Source of the DNA: Vitrella brassicaformis
Lineage: Eukaryota; Sar; Vitrellaceae
NCBI GenBank assembly: GCA_001179505.1
Contig: CDMY01000395.1
Span: forward strand, 62,001 to 126,000
Direction: 5' to 3'
Length of the DNA stretch: 64,000 nt
The translations under genes were made by a program, and so were the position numbers. The notes beneath the pieces were generated by a model. It did no database searches, was not told the DNA's origin, and saw only the letters and a program-made list of their open reading frames with translations. Positions 21,318 to 32,463 of the stretch are shown piece by piece (the first letter of the stretch is position 1; each line of letters starts with the position of its first letter).

Positions 21318-24198
21318 ATGAGTGACTCGGCAGTCAAGGTGGCCGTGAGGGTGCGGCCCTTCAACCAGAGAGAGAAGGGCCTCGATGCCGTCTGCTGCAT
21401 AGCCATGGTATATGGAGAGACGGTCGCTCCCGGGAGCTGGCTTGCCCGCCCCGACGTGGATGCGTTGTGTTGTGTTGTGTAGGCTGGACCAACGACGACA
21501 ATTAATGATGTCGACGGTGGGACGGGAGAGGAGACATTCACATTCGACTACTCATTCTGGTCGCATGATGGGTAAGTAAGCAGCGGAGCTGCACACTCAC
21601 GTGCCTTCGCAGGCGGTGCAGACTGTCATTTGTGCAGGTTCGCCATAAGCGACGAGGGGCTGCTGATCCCTGAGGATGGGAACAGCCCTTATGTCGACCA
21701 GAAGAAAGTCTTTGACTGCCTGGGCGTGGAAGTGCTGGTCAGTCGGCCAGACAGCCAGCAGGCTTTGGGCATCCATGCCGCAAGATCAAGACAACTGGTC
21801 TGTCTGTCTGTCTGTCTGTCCTGTCTGTGTCTGCTTCTTTCTCAGAACAACGCGTGGACAGGGTATCACTGCTGTCTGTTTGCGTACGGGCAGACGGGCG
21901 CGGGCAAGTCGTACTCTATGGTTGGCTTCGGCCCCAACAAGGGCATCATACCCACCACGTGTCAGGACATCTTCCGCCGCATCGGGGAGAACCACGACCC
22001 AGCGAAACACTTCGAAGTGACGGTAAGCAACAGCCGGCTGAGCTTGACTGACAGGAGCCGCTCGCTCAACTCGTGTGAATGTCTGTGTGCATGGGTCCGA
22101 GTGTGCAGATCGGTATGCTGGAGATCTACAATGAGAAGATCCAGGACCTTCTTATCCATGCCAACCAGCGAACAAAGGTGGGATCGATGAGAACCAACCA
22201 GGTCCCTGTCTCTGCGTGTGGTGCTGTGTGCTGTTGTGCTCTGTCAGGGTGGTCTGGAGGTTCGCGAGTCGAAGCAGCTGGGCATCTACGTGCAGGACCT
22301 GACCAAGCGGGCTGTCAACAGCTACGAGGCTATTGAAGACCTTGTCGACGAGGGGACGGCGAACCGCACCATCGGCTCCACCCTCATGAACGCGTCGGTC
22401 TTCACACGCTAATGGAAAGATGCCATTGATCGCCTGCGCTTACTTGTGCCTGTCGGTCTGCTTGTCTTCTGTGATAGGACGAGCTCCCGCGCAAACACGG
22501 TGCTCATCATCGAATTCACACAAGTATGGATGGATGCTGTATGTGACACATGACAATCTACCTGTCTGTGCGCCATGTGTGTGGAAGGTGACGACGTACG
22601 ATATGGGCAAGGAGGGCCGCAAGCTCTCAGTCATCAAACTGGTCGATCTCGCCGGCTCCGAGAATGCCGAGCAAACAGGTGTGCACACAGTCGCGTGAGC
22701 ACACAGAGAGAGGATTACACACACTGGCGACGGACGGCCTTCAGTTGCTATAGCCAGTGCTATCAACAAGTCGATGTCTGCATTGAGAAACGTCATATCG
22801 GCACTCGCAGACAAGGGCTCAGGTGCCCGGGCCGGTAACAGACAGACATACAGGTACACATTCTCCTGTGGACATTAAGGCAAGTTGAAGAAGGGCCAGC
22901 TCATCCCCTACCGAGACTCAAAACTCACCCGACTGCTGCAGGTGGAGATATCCAGTCGTCAGGCACTCACACGCGCGTCACTCCTCTGCTGAATGCTTCA
23001 GAATGCCCTCGGAGGCTCATCGAAGACCATCATGATATGCGCCGTGTCCCCCGCTTCGTCTAACTACGAAGAGACACTGTCGACACTACGATGCGCCGGC
23101 AAAGACTGACAACAACACAGGCGAGGGTGATTTGAAGTCTCCACTTGATGCTTTAGATCGCGCCAAGAAGATCATGAATCACGCTGAGATCAACGAAGAC
23201 CCCACGGTGAGACGAAAACAGAGAGACAGACCGCCCGTATGTTGTCTCGCCTCCTGACGCATCTGTGAGTGCAGGAGAAGTTGTTGAATCAGCTCAAGAG
23301 GGAGAACGAGCGACTCAAGGCGCTGCTGGGAGGTACATACACAGAGAACAGTAGTGCGTTCAACTCGTGTTGGCCGATGTGTCTGTGTCTGCAGGCCAGG
23401 GAGTGGCGACAGGGGGAGGTCCGAACGGCGCCGGCGGTAGTGCTGTGAGTGAGGCGGAGCGGATGCGAATCGTGGAGAACCACAAGAAGGAGATCGCCGC
23501 AATTGAGAAGGCATTGGTACGTATATGTGCAAGTGTCGAGCATTAACCATACGCCGGTCGTCTGTCATTGTGTGTGTGTCTCGCAGGAAGAAGAGGAGGC
23601 AGCCAAACAGGCCGCCAAACAGGCCGCCGAAAGAGCAAAGGTCGTCCATTCAATGGAGTTAGACGTGGGATGTCTGTCTCGTCTCGGCTGCCTGGCAGGG
23701 ACCTCGCTGTGTGTTGTGTGTGTGGTCAGGAGGCGGCTCGCGATGAGGGCCTGCGTCGGTTTCGGCAGGAGATGGATCGCATCAAGACGCTCATCCAGAC
23801 ACTAGAATCACAAGTGGGTGGGGCCGGTGTGTGTGTGTTGGTGTGTTCCGTGCTTCATCCATCCAGCTTGTGTTGCTGCAGTTAGCTGGCAACGATGCCT
23901 CACTGACGGTCGGCGACCTGTCTGTGGTGGAGAGCCACACGAGGCGTGGCGGCGACTGTCTCAAGGAGGCGGTCGACTACCTGAGCAGCAAACACACCAC
24001 TCAGGCAGGAGGGGTCGTCAGATGAGGGGCAGAAAAGGAGATTCTTGCGTTAGCGTGTGAGTGCTATGAGCGCGTAATGGCTTCATACTCACTCGCCAGC
24101 CTCACTATCGAGTCGAGTGTGACATGATCGAGGTAGAGTGGGAGAGCTTTCTCGGGCCTTGTGCATTCACGCTGGACCTGGTAGCTAAGGGCCAATAG
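21318..24198 (+). CDS. Kinesin motor protein, kinesin-3-like, short tail
   Basis: Starts at the ATG at 21318 ([16 protein letters not shown]). The N-terminal motor is spread over about ten exons. It shows P-loop [31 protein letters not shown], switch I as [10 protein letters not shown] after splicing (about 22395/22480), switch [54 protein letters not shown] and the neck start DRAKKI, which favours kinesin-3. Switch I differs from the usual SSRSH (Ala and Asn replace Ser and His). The loop between switch II and INKS is shorter than normal or needs a missed exon. One intron (23099-23156) is GC..AG. The tail is a short coiled coil ([35 protein letters not shown]) with no FHA or PH domain. The end at 24198 assumes a last exon (24103-24198, ending [10 protein letters not shown]) that fits in phase; otherwise the frame stops at 24025. 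Confidence 0.85.
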
Positions 24199-24270
24199 GG
24201 AGGCGACAAGTGGGAGAGGTGGGTAGTCTTTGCGTACTTGTGGTGTACGGTCAGACTTGACGCGTGTCGT
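24103..24270 (+). repeat. 3'-end repeat, copy 1 (kinesin last exon and 3' flank)
   Basis: Shares with 28190-28360 a coding-like stretch ending [10 protein letters not shown]-stop, then GGGAGGCGAC and, about 40-50 bases later, CTTGT(A/G)GTGTAC..TCAGACTTGAC. Both copies lie on the plus strand. Confidence 0.65.
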
Positions 24271-24850
24271 TTTGATGCGTCATGCTGCTATGTATGTACT
24301 GAGTTATGCGATGACATCCGCCCACACATCCACTCAAGTCTGATGAACCCACACCCCCACACATGTGCCACCGGCCTCTCGATCTAGGAGGCTCTTTTCG
24401 CTTCACACAGCATCAATTGACGCGTCCTCGAGCTGACTGGTCGGCCAGCACGAGAAACCATCATTGAGAACCGTGTCAAACCGAAAGACGTCACTATACA
24501 GCGCGTCAAAACGCTCTGTCTGGCCAAGTGGAGACACTGTCGACTGGAGACACTCTCTGCACAGATCTGTATGTCTATACACACACACTAGACAAGCGCA
24601 CCCTTACAGACAGCAGCCGGGGTCGTTGTCAAAACAAGCAGCACTCACGGCAGACAGACATGCAGAGAGACATGCAGGAAACGGTATTCACACAGCGGGA
24701 GAGAGACAGGCAGACAGACAGACAGGAGACAGCCAGCCAGCCAGCCAGCATTCTGTCGCTTGGCGGCCAGAGTGGTCGGAACACACAGACACGAAACGAC
24801 ACCCCCAGCCTCCCTCAAGCTACGGAAGAGTCCCTTCCCTCCCCTCCCTC
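24271..24850. other. Convergent intergenic region with (GACA)n and (CAGC)n tracts
   Basis: Simple sequence: GACA repeats at about 24655-24725 and CAGC at 24727-24750. No supported gene. Confidence 0.6.
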
Positions 24851-27176
24851 TTAGTCGATGCCCAGCGACACGAAGCGGCCGGACTGGTCGATGTAGCCCA
24901 GCTGCCCCCACTGGAACCGGCAGTCGGTGTTGCCGAGGTGGCCGTTGCAGCACTTGATGATGGACCCCTCCAGACCATACACGGCTGCCTCGTCCAAACT
25001 CGCCCGATGCACCACCTCTCGCACTCCGAGGCGCCTGTGTTGGCCGTCTTCTCCCCTTTTAATGGCGAAGCACTGCAGTGGCGGCACGCACACCGTCTGC
25101 CCGCCTTGCCCGGCCCCCGTCACGCCCATCACACTCTTCAACCACCGCTGCAGCCCCCGTCCCGCCCTTTCGCCCTTGCCCCTCTCGGCCTTGCCCACCA
25201 CCTCCCGATTGGCCGCCGTCTGCCCACGTCGGCCAGCCACCATCACACCCGGCACACTCTTCAATAACCGCACCATCACACAATCCGTCGATTCGCCCTT
25301 GCCCGTCCCGCTCGTCGCCCCTCCCTCCTGCTGTTGCGCGTGCCGGGCGCCGCCCACCACCTCTCGGTTGCTGGCCGTCTTGGTGGCCGCCTGGTTGATG
25401 AAATGGTCGACCGCGGCACTCACGCGGCGCTTGAGAAGCGAGTCGGCGATGAGAAACTTGTCAATGACGGCACGGGCAGCCGACGGGTCGTGGAGGAACG
25501 AGCCGATCTTCCATGCGATGCCTGTGGCCTCACACGGGCCGAATGTGAGGTTGGACGGGGAGGGGTCGGGGTGGGCGCCATCGTGGTGGGGCGCCATGGG
25601 CAGCAGGCAGCCGATGCGGGCAGCGGTGTCGCGCTGCGGCTTGAGGGCGGCATTGATGGCAGCCATCACACGCTCCGGCAGCTCGTTCAGAATCGCCGCA
25701 TACTCCTCCAGCACCAGGGACCGCTCGTACTGCGTCTCTTGGGTGTGCGAGGGCATCAGGTCGACCGACGCGCCGTGCTGCAGCAGGGTGCGGATGCAGC
25801 GCTTGGCCTCGTTGATCATCTCACGGATGACAGGTCTCAACCTGTGGAAAATGCGGGAACGGGAGACGTCGAGCGGGCAGCGCAGGCCTTGTGCCGCCCA
25901 TGAAAGGACGGTCAGATTGACGACGCCCGCCGCGTTGCTGCCGGGCCCGTCGATGTCGGTCAAAGGGATGCGGCCGAGTAGATACGTCAGAGCTTTGTGG
26001 TTGGACGCCCAGGCCGCGCACTGGAGTGGCGTCAGAGGCTCCACACTGGCCCCCCCTCCAGCTTGCTGCTGCTGAGTCAACGACGCGCCATGCTGCACCA
26101 ACATGTCCAGGTATCTGTTGAGGAATCGCTGCGACATACTCCTGCGGCTGCAAATGCTGATCACGGTCGTGTCGCCCATGACGCCCGTGTCGGTTGCGAG
26201 GGATGGGTCGTGCTGCAGCAGGCGGGCAGAGATGTCAAACAGGGTGTCTTCGGCCTCCTCATCGGTGAGCGAACACCCTTGCATGAAGAGGAGAGGGCTG
26301 CTGGCGAGGGACGGGTGGCCGCGGACTGCCACATGGTGGCTGAGGAGCACCTCGACGGCCGTCATGTTGAGGGACTCCTTGGCCATCTTGATGGGCACAA
26401 TGGTGTGGTCGTCTCCTCCGTTGACGTTCGCCCCTGCCGAGATGAGCTCATTGAGGATGGCCGCCTGCATCTCTCGCGTCGACCACTTAGGCAGAGTGAT
26501 CGTCGAGGCGATCGCGGGCAGCGTCGCAAACTGAAGGGGGGACAAGACGCTCTTGGTGTCGGTGGCCAGCACAAGGAGGCTGACAAGTTGGGTGTAGTTG
26601 CCTGCCGGATTCATATTCTGTTCCCATGGAAACGTCAGAGTGACAATGACATTGACGTCAGCGCCGAGACGAATGAGCCGCTGAATGCCGTCGAGGCTGA
26701 TGTTGCGGAGCAAAATGCCAAGCACCAGGTCTTTAGTGGGCTGACTCGCGTCGTCGGGCAGGTGGATGCCGACGCCCTCAATGATGGCGGCGTAGGCTCT
26801 GTTGGTACTGTCGGGCGTCAGAGCCAAGAGTATGAGTGCTTCATTGAGGACAAGGGTGTCCCAGAAAATGCCGACAAGCGACACGGGCACGACGCCCCAG
26901 CACACATCTGGAAGGAAAAGCACACGAACGGAGAGAAAAGAGGAGCCGGGACTCTGTCGTCGCTCGCTGTGCCTGTGCTTGGATCGCCTGACTCGTCTTA
27001 CAAAGGAGTATGACGATGATTAGTCGGGTATTGGCGGCAATGATGCCAGCGACACTGAGAGCGGGGACGATGGCATGACGAACACTGACAACGACACACG
27101 CGAGGAGGCGTATGACGTTAAGTAGACCGAGAGCTACCAGAGCCCCAACGCAGAGAGTGTCCATCACCAGGTCCAT
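24851..27176 (-). CDS. Membrane-anchored ankyrin-repeat protein
   Basis: Two exons. Exon 1 (27176 to about 27002) begins at an ATG (MDLVMDTLCVGALVALGLL). It joins T|AT across a 111-base intron (GTAAGA..CCAG) to a single long exon. The first 100 residues hold about four hydrophobic helices (CVGALVALGLLNVIRLLACV, IVPALSVAGIIAANTRLIIV, YVCWGVVPVSLVGIFW, LVLNEALILLAL). Ankyrin units follow (IQRLIRLGADVNVIV, LNELISAGANVNGGDDHTIV, LDMLVQHGASLTQQQQAGGG). A family-specific C-terminal region ends DCRFQWGQLGY..SGRFVSLGID at 24851. A Lys/Gln/Gly-rich insertion (about 25080-25340, on this strand including VMVAGRRGQTAANREVVG repeats) is missing from the paralogue at 16.3 kb. Function unknown; a membrane scaffold is likely. 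It is the intact partner of the damaged plus-strand copy. Confidence 0.75.
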
Positions 27177-28180
27177 CTCCCGAGTGCTTGTGAGTGTCGC
27201 TATGCAGCAGGTGAGGGTTAGGTCGCGTCGTCGAGCCTTGCTGAGAGCGTTGAGGCACCGCACCGCACCACAGGAGCCGTCCGTGCGTAGGCCGTCACAC
27301 GCCGGTCATGTGGAACACCTGCACACACACGCAGGCACGCACACGCAGAGCAGTTCCAACCATCGTTTTATCTGTCTGCCAGCCCCTGTTTCCTACCCTG
27401 CAGTGTTTTTTATCAGTTGAGTTTTTGGCTATGCCTCATCCCGCTTACACAGGCGATGCGGCTGCCAGTGAAGCGATGGATGGCACTCAGATAAACAACA
27501 CAGATAACACGGCAGCTGATGGACACAAACACACAGATAAACAACAAGAGAGTAATGAGCTGTGAGATGCTCATCCTTTCACCCCTGTGCATTCACTCTC
27601 GTGCATGGAGGAATCTGTGTCATGGCGGTCGTGCGGCAACAGTAGCAGCAGCGGCAAGCAGCAATGACGGCAAGTCAGCGGAAGCAGCAACCGCAGTCAC
27701 AGCTCACACACGACAAGCAGCAGGGGAAAAACTGCTAGTAAGCACGCTTTTGTAGCCGGCGAGCTGAGAGCGATCGGCGTCAGTGTGGGAAAGGATGGAT
27801 ATCTTTGACGTTTGAGCGTTGCGGATGGACGGGGGAGGCATAGTCAAGCAAGGCATGAAGAGAAAACAACAGCAATGAGGTGCCTTCGTTCATGAGCGAC
27901 AGCAGTGGTGCCTTCTTGACGCTCAACAGACACTGCTCGTGTGACGAGGTGAGGAAACAAGGGACACAACACAGGACAGGCGCATTTCATCCATGACTTG
28001 GCTCATTCTTGGTTGCACGCGCCGTGTCGGTTTCCCGCTCAGGTCAAGTGTGAGCGCTCCTGATGCTTTCGGGACGTCGGCCGCGTCGCCTCCGCGATGT
28101 CGTAGATAGGGAGGTGAGCACCAACAGAAATACATGGTGCAGTCAGTGTCAAGAGATGAGTGGTGGTTGTCCTTCCTTGT
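27177..28180. other. Intergenic region, no convincing gene
   Basis: Divergent upstream region of the ankyrin gene. It contains CA-rich repeats, an AGCAGC-rich patch at about 27630-27725 and a 44-codon ORF at 27431-27565 rich in Asp, Thr and Asn that I would not call a gene. Confidence 0.5.
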
Positions 28181-28189
28181 GCAGCCTGG

Positions 28190-28360
28190 CCTCGCTGGTT
28201 GACAGCCTCCCTAACGAGTGCGAGTTAGATGGGCTCGACGGGGAGACGAACGTCGCCTCCTGTGTGTTCACGCTGGATCCGGTAGCCAAGGGCCAGTAGG
28301 GAGGCGACAGGGAGCAGATGCGTTGCGGCTACTTGTAGTGTACATACAGACTTGACCAGG
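28190..28360 (+). repeat. 3'-end repeat, copy 2 (orphan relic of kinesin-like 3' end)
   Basis: Contains a frame ending FTLDPVAKGQ-stop followed by the same GGGAGGCGAC flank as 24103-24270. Over the matched 14 codons three of four base changes are third-position silent. No motor or other gene precedes it, so it is probably a fragment left by segmental duplication. Confidence 0.6.
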
Positions 28361-30161
28361 GGTAAGGGTCGCGGACGCGTCTCATTTTTACTCATAATGC
28401 ATTCGTCAGAAACACACCTGCATGTGGGTGGGCGTGGTGTTTCTCACGACTTTCTTCGGTGCAATGAAAGTCAGGTGATACGATGCCCTACATAGCACGT
28501 TTTGGGCATTCGTGCCGGGTAGGGTAGCACAAGATGGATAGTTGCGCGTGCCTGTAGTGGCCTGCAGTCTTGACTAGGGGATGGATGGCGGGGCAGACAT
28601 GTCCCCTCGATGCATGTGTGTGCGTGAGACGCCACCCGTCGAAGTGTGTGCGCATGGTGTGGTGTTCTCACATGACTTCCCCTAACGAAGAAATGGCCTT
28701 CATAGTGTTGCCGTTGTGTTGTTCTTTCCATATGCCATCAGCAGCACCGCACCGCATTGACACGCAGCTTCTGTCCATCGTAGCGATCCGGTCCGGCCCC
28801 CGTTCTGCCCCGCCTGCCTGTACATGTACTCACTCGTCGACTTGAAAAAGATAGATACGCATACGCAACACTTCCGCTGCCCTTCACTCGTCCGTGTGGC
28901 CATCACCTCACCCACTCACACACACACACACACATCCGGGGGATGCAGAGGAAAAACAGCTGGCCTGATTGCTCGCACAGACACACAGATATGTACACAG
29001 AGACGGGCATACCTAAAACAGTTTGTTAGTATCGACAGCCAGACAGACACCCAACGGCAGCCAGGCCGACTTGGAGCGCAAACATACCGACAGGCATGAC
29101 AGCTAGAGTAATGTGAGTCATGTAAGTAATGTGTGTATAAACATACACACACTTACTTACTTCGCTGCACACGCCCATTCCCCCCGAACACACATCAGAC
29201 GTGCACATACATCATCGAAGGAGACGGACGATCCATTCAGAGTGGGTCAGTGAGTGGCTGGCCACACAATCAGTGTGAGTGACTCGTCACGCGGCAGCGG
29301 TCAGGAATATAGTATATATAGACAAGACGGCTGGTCAGTCAGAATCGTTATGATGCATCGGTGCGGTTGGCGGGCAGCGCTGCATGCACATCCACCCACA
29401 TCGCTGGTGTCGTCTCTTTGCCTGCGATCTGCGTGGATGCACACACAACACCACCACACTGCACACGTGCCTACGCAATGCCCACCACACCTGACGCATC
29501 ACACCACAGACACACCATTCACACAAAACACCCACCCACACACATGAGACGGATACACACACCACACAAGAGACATACACACATATATGATGACGCTTCG
29601 CTCGGACACACGAACGAAAAACCAAGGATGTCTCCCCCCCTCCCTCCCCGGCCACTGCATGCGATCTGCGCTCTTCACGGAGGCAGGCATCACACACTGG
29701 CCAGGGGGAACGGGGAGACACATCCTCGCACTCAACCTTGCCCTCAACACACGCAGGCAGACAGGCAGGCAGGCAGGCAGTCAGGCAAGACGGGAAAAAT
29801 GTGGCATCAATCAATCAATGCATTCAATCTTGTCGTCTTGGTGCGATGCATTCTATCTTCGCTCGAGGCCTCAGCAACAACGCGACACCGATGGTAACAA
29901 AACGATAGACAGCTGAGCCGTACCCACACACACTCACACACTCTCCTCTCTCTCGCGAACGAACACGCTACAAAAACCGACCGCATCCATCATGGGCCAT
30001 CCATCCATCCACTGACCGACCTCCAACCGATATGCACACACGTAAAAACATGGGAAGACAGATAGATACACCACGTTGCATCACACCGCATCGCATGGCA
30101 TAGCGTAGATAGACAAGTAGAGAACCAACCCCTCTCTCTGCCTGCCCTGCCTCCGTCTCAG
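28361..30161. other. Intergenic low-complexity region
   Basis: 1.8 kb of CA, GACA and CAGG simple sequence between divergent and convergent neighbours. No tRNA or rRNA recognised. A near-perfect 17-bp inverted repeat is at 29122-29160. Confidence 0.55.
29122..29160. other. Inverted repeat / potential hairpin
   Basis: Left arm GTAAGTAATGTGTGTAT, loop AAAC, right arm ATACACACACTTACTTAC. One base of asymmetry. Function unknown. Confidence 0.6.
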
Positions 30162-31416
30162 TCAGCATGCGGCGTCCTCCCTCCTCGCGACGGCCACGGC
30201 AGCAGGCCCCTCGCGCATCGTCACGGCAAAAGGGAAGGGGCACAGCGGCTCCGTGCACGTCAGAGTGGGTGTGGCCGGGAACATATGCACCGCTGCTGCG
30301 TATGGTGGGGGGAACGGGGGCGTGGTGCCTCCGCCGCAGGCGGCGGGAGAGAAGCTCATGAGTGAGGGGAAGGGCGAGCACGGCTCGACGGGAGGGGCGG
30401 GGAGGGGCGTGGGGAGAGAGGGAGGGATGTCGTTAATCACCTGACAGGCAGGCAGGCAGACAGACAGCACATGAAGTGCATGTGTCCGACGTCATCTGAC
30501 CTCTCTCCTAACCTTGTTGGCGGCCCCTGCCTTGCCGTAAAGCCTCACGAGTGCGTCGATCTCCTCGACAGTGTAGTGGGCCAGCCGCTGCAGGTTCACC
30601 GGCAGCGTCAGCCCACTGGTCTCATCCACCTCATCCCTGTCGTGGTTATCGCCCACAGAGGACGAGCAGTGGCCGTCGGTGCTGCCCTCCTTGCTGGTCG
30701 TGGAGCTGGCCTTGGCGCGTGCCTTCGAGCGCCTGTTTTTGCCCCGTCTGCGGCGCTTGGGCTCGTGGAAGTCGTGGCAGAAGAGGCAGCTGCGGCCGTT
30801 CTTGCAGCCCTTGGTGTGGACGAACACACACGGCTTGCAGAGGCCTTGGCCGTGGAACAGAGAACCAACTGAACAATGCAACGCAGACACAGAGAGAAAC
30901 ATGCGAAATGCCACTCAGCCCTGCCCATCTCTCATTACCTGATGCGAGGGCTGTGGAGCCATCATCCTTCCCGTCCGCCCCGACGGCAGCGATCGGCGTC
31001 ACGACGCCCCTCTCCTCCCCCCATGCACTCGACTCAGTGGACAGGCTGAAGCTCTTGGCAAACAGGGAAAACGGCGCGGCCGGCGGCGAAAGCGCAGAAC
31101 CGCCGCCACTGCCCTCGACCGCCCGGGAGCTGCCGGACGCGGGGGAGCTGCTCACGCCGAGCACTCGGAACAGGTGGTCGGGCAGCAGGTGGGGGATGGT
31201 CAGGCCGCTCCCGGCCGTCACGGACGCCGGGGCGTTGAGGGGAGAGGCGACTGGGGTGGGAGAGGACATCGTATGTACGGGGTCTTGTTGCAGCTGGCGG
31301 AAAGCCGAGAAGAGGTCGGGTAGTGCTGATGGTGCTGTTGGCGATGCAGCGCTGCCATCTTTGCCAGCTGTCGGAGAGGCAGCCAGAGGGCTGGGGGCGC
31401 TGGAGGCGTATGACAT
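30162..31416 (-). CDS. CCCH-type zinc finger protein
   Basis: Three exons on the minus strand. Exon 1 (31416 to about 30941) is Ser/Ala/Pro-rich and disordered (ATG at 31416). It splices (TCA-G|TT) to an exon with GLCKPCVFVHTKGCKNGRSC followed by LFCHDFH, the cysteine-histidine pattern of the CCCH finger in the GxCxPCxFxxxKGCxxGxxCxxCH form, common in alveolates. A basic stretch after it (KRRRRGKNRRSKARAK) may be a nuclear signal or RNA-binding tail. A helical segment VNLQRLAHYTVEEIDALVRL ends exon 2. The last exon (from about 30447) is Pro-rich and stops at 30162. Single CCCH fingers of this kind are usually RNA-binding regulators; the target is unknown. Confidence 0.8.
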
Positions 31417-31435
31417 TGGTGTTGTTTGCTGACCC

Positions 31436-31612
31436 TCACGAAGAGGTCATGCGCTTGCTGAAGGCGTCTCGGTGTGTTTCTGGTGCTTTTGCTAGTCGGC
31501 AATGGCGAATGTAGTCGTCGTAGTCGTTCACAGCTTCGAAATCGCCGCACTTTTCGTACAGGGTAGAAATTCTGCCGTTGGCCGTTGGGATCGCGAGGAT
31601 CATTCGGGACAT
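31436..31612 (-). CDS. Small ORF, 58 residues, possible gene fragment
   Basis: ATG at 31612 to TGA at 31436-31438, just upstream of and on the same strand as the CCCH gene. It reads GRISTLYEKCGDFEAVNDYD then DYIRHCRLAKAP, which looks like real globular protein, faintly like the middle of the MAT1 subunit of CDK-activating kinase, though not enough to name it. It could be a relic exon, a 5' exon of an unrecognised gene, or an upstream ORF. Confidence 0.25.
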   Translation of the reverse strand: MSRMILAIPTANGRISTLYEKCGDFEAVNDYDDYIRHCRLAKAPETHRDAFSKRMTSS

Positions 31613-32463
31613 CCCAGCAGGAGGTGATCGTCAGGATGACCTTGGACTACCCGGGAGCACCGCATCGTGATCACGTCGTCACTATCTCGTCTAGCATCTC
31701 GTCCTGTCGCATCCTGGCCGAAAGGAATCATGGTCATGGCCGGGAACTCCCATCATCGATAGGGCATCCCCCCTGGTCCAGTTCGTGAGCATTGTGAGTA
31801 CTCCGTCCCCCAATGAGCCTCCCGACGTTCGTCCCGCTCTTCGCACGGGACCTGTGTGCCTTCCATGGCCGCCTCAAAGCGCACAAGACCAAGAAGGCCG
31901 TCGATGACACGCTTCGATGGTACCCCAACACGCAAGCACACAGAAACCACAATGATGTCGCCGGTTGAATGATTCCCTTCAGTCGGGAGGACGTTTTTGT
32001 ATCGGTGTTTCGGGAGCTGTCGGGTGAGTTACTGGCGCTCCTGAGGTCTGTGGGGTCGCTGGGTGGTGGGGAAGGCTTCAATCTGGTGCTGGTGTTCGCT
32101 GCACTCGCGTGTTTGGCGTCGGATGATGTCATCGTGAAGGCTCAGTGTGAGGAACACACACAGACTCAGGGTGATTGTCACGTAGCCACGCACCACACAA
32201 GGACTGTCTTGTTTCTGTGTGTCCAGTCTTGTTTCTGTTCTTCGATTTCGACGGCTTGGGCCATCTCACACACTCCCATCTCTCCCTCATGATTGGCAGG
32301 TGACCAATTGTAGCAAGACAACGAGGCGCTCTCGTTCTGTATTCTGCCTCCCCTTTCATCAGTCTGCTTCAAGCCCATCGGATTTTGTGGCCGTCAGTGC
32401 TGCCGGCCCACCTGACCGAGGCGTCCCTTCTCGGCGAACTGAGTATATTCCAGTCCAGACGCA
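31613..32463. other. Region without a resolved gene
   Basis: Contains a helical-looking plus-strand frame at about 31969-32150 (FSREDVFVSVFRELSGELLA then LLRSVGSLGG) with no start, partner exon or family match. It may be a degenerate gene; nothing firmer can be said. Confidence 0.35.

Noticed and set aside
20786-21541. 251-codon minus-strand frame upstream of the kinesin
   Set aside because: It overlaps the first kinesin exon and the divergent promoter and shows no domain-like features.
31436-31612. Naming the small ORF as MAT1
   Set aside because: Resemblance is limited to a short Tyr/Asp-rich stretch; no RING or further MAT1 sequence is nearby.
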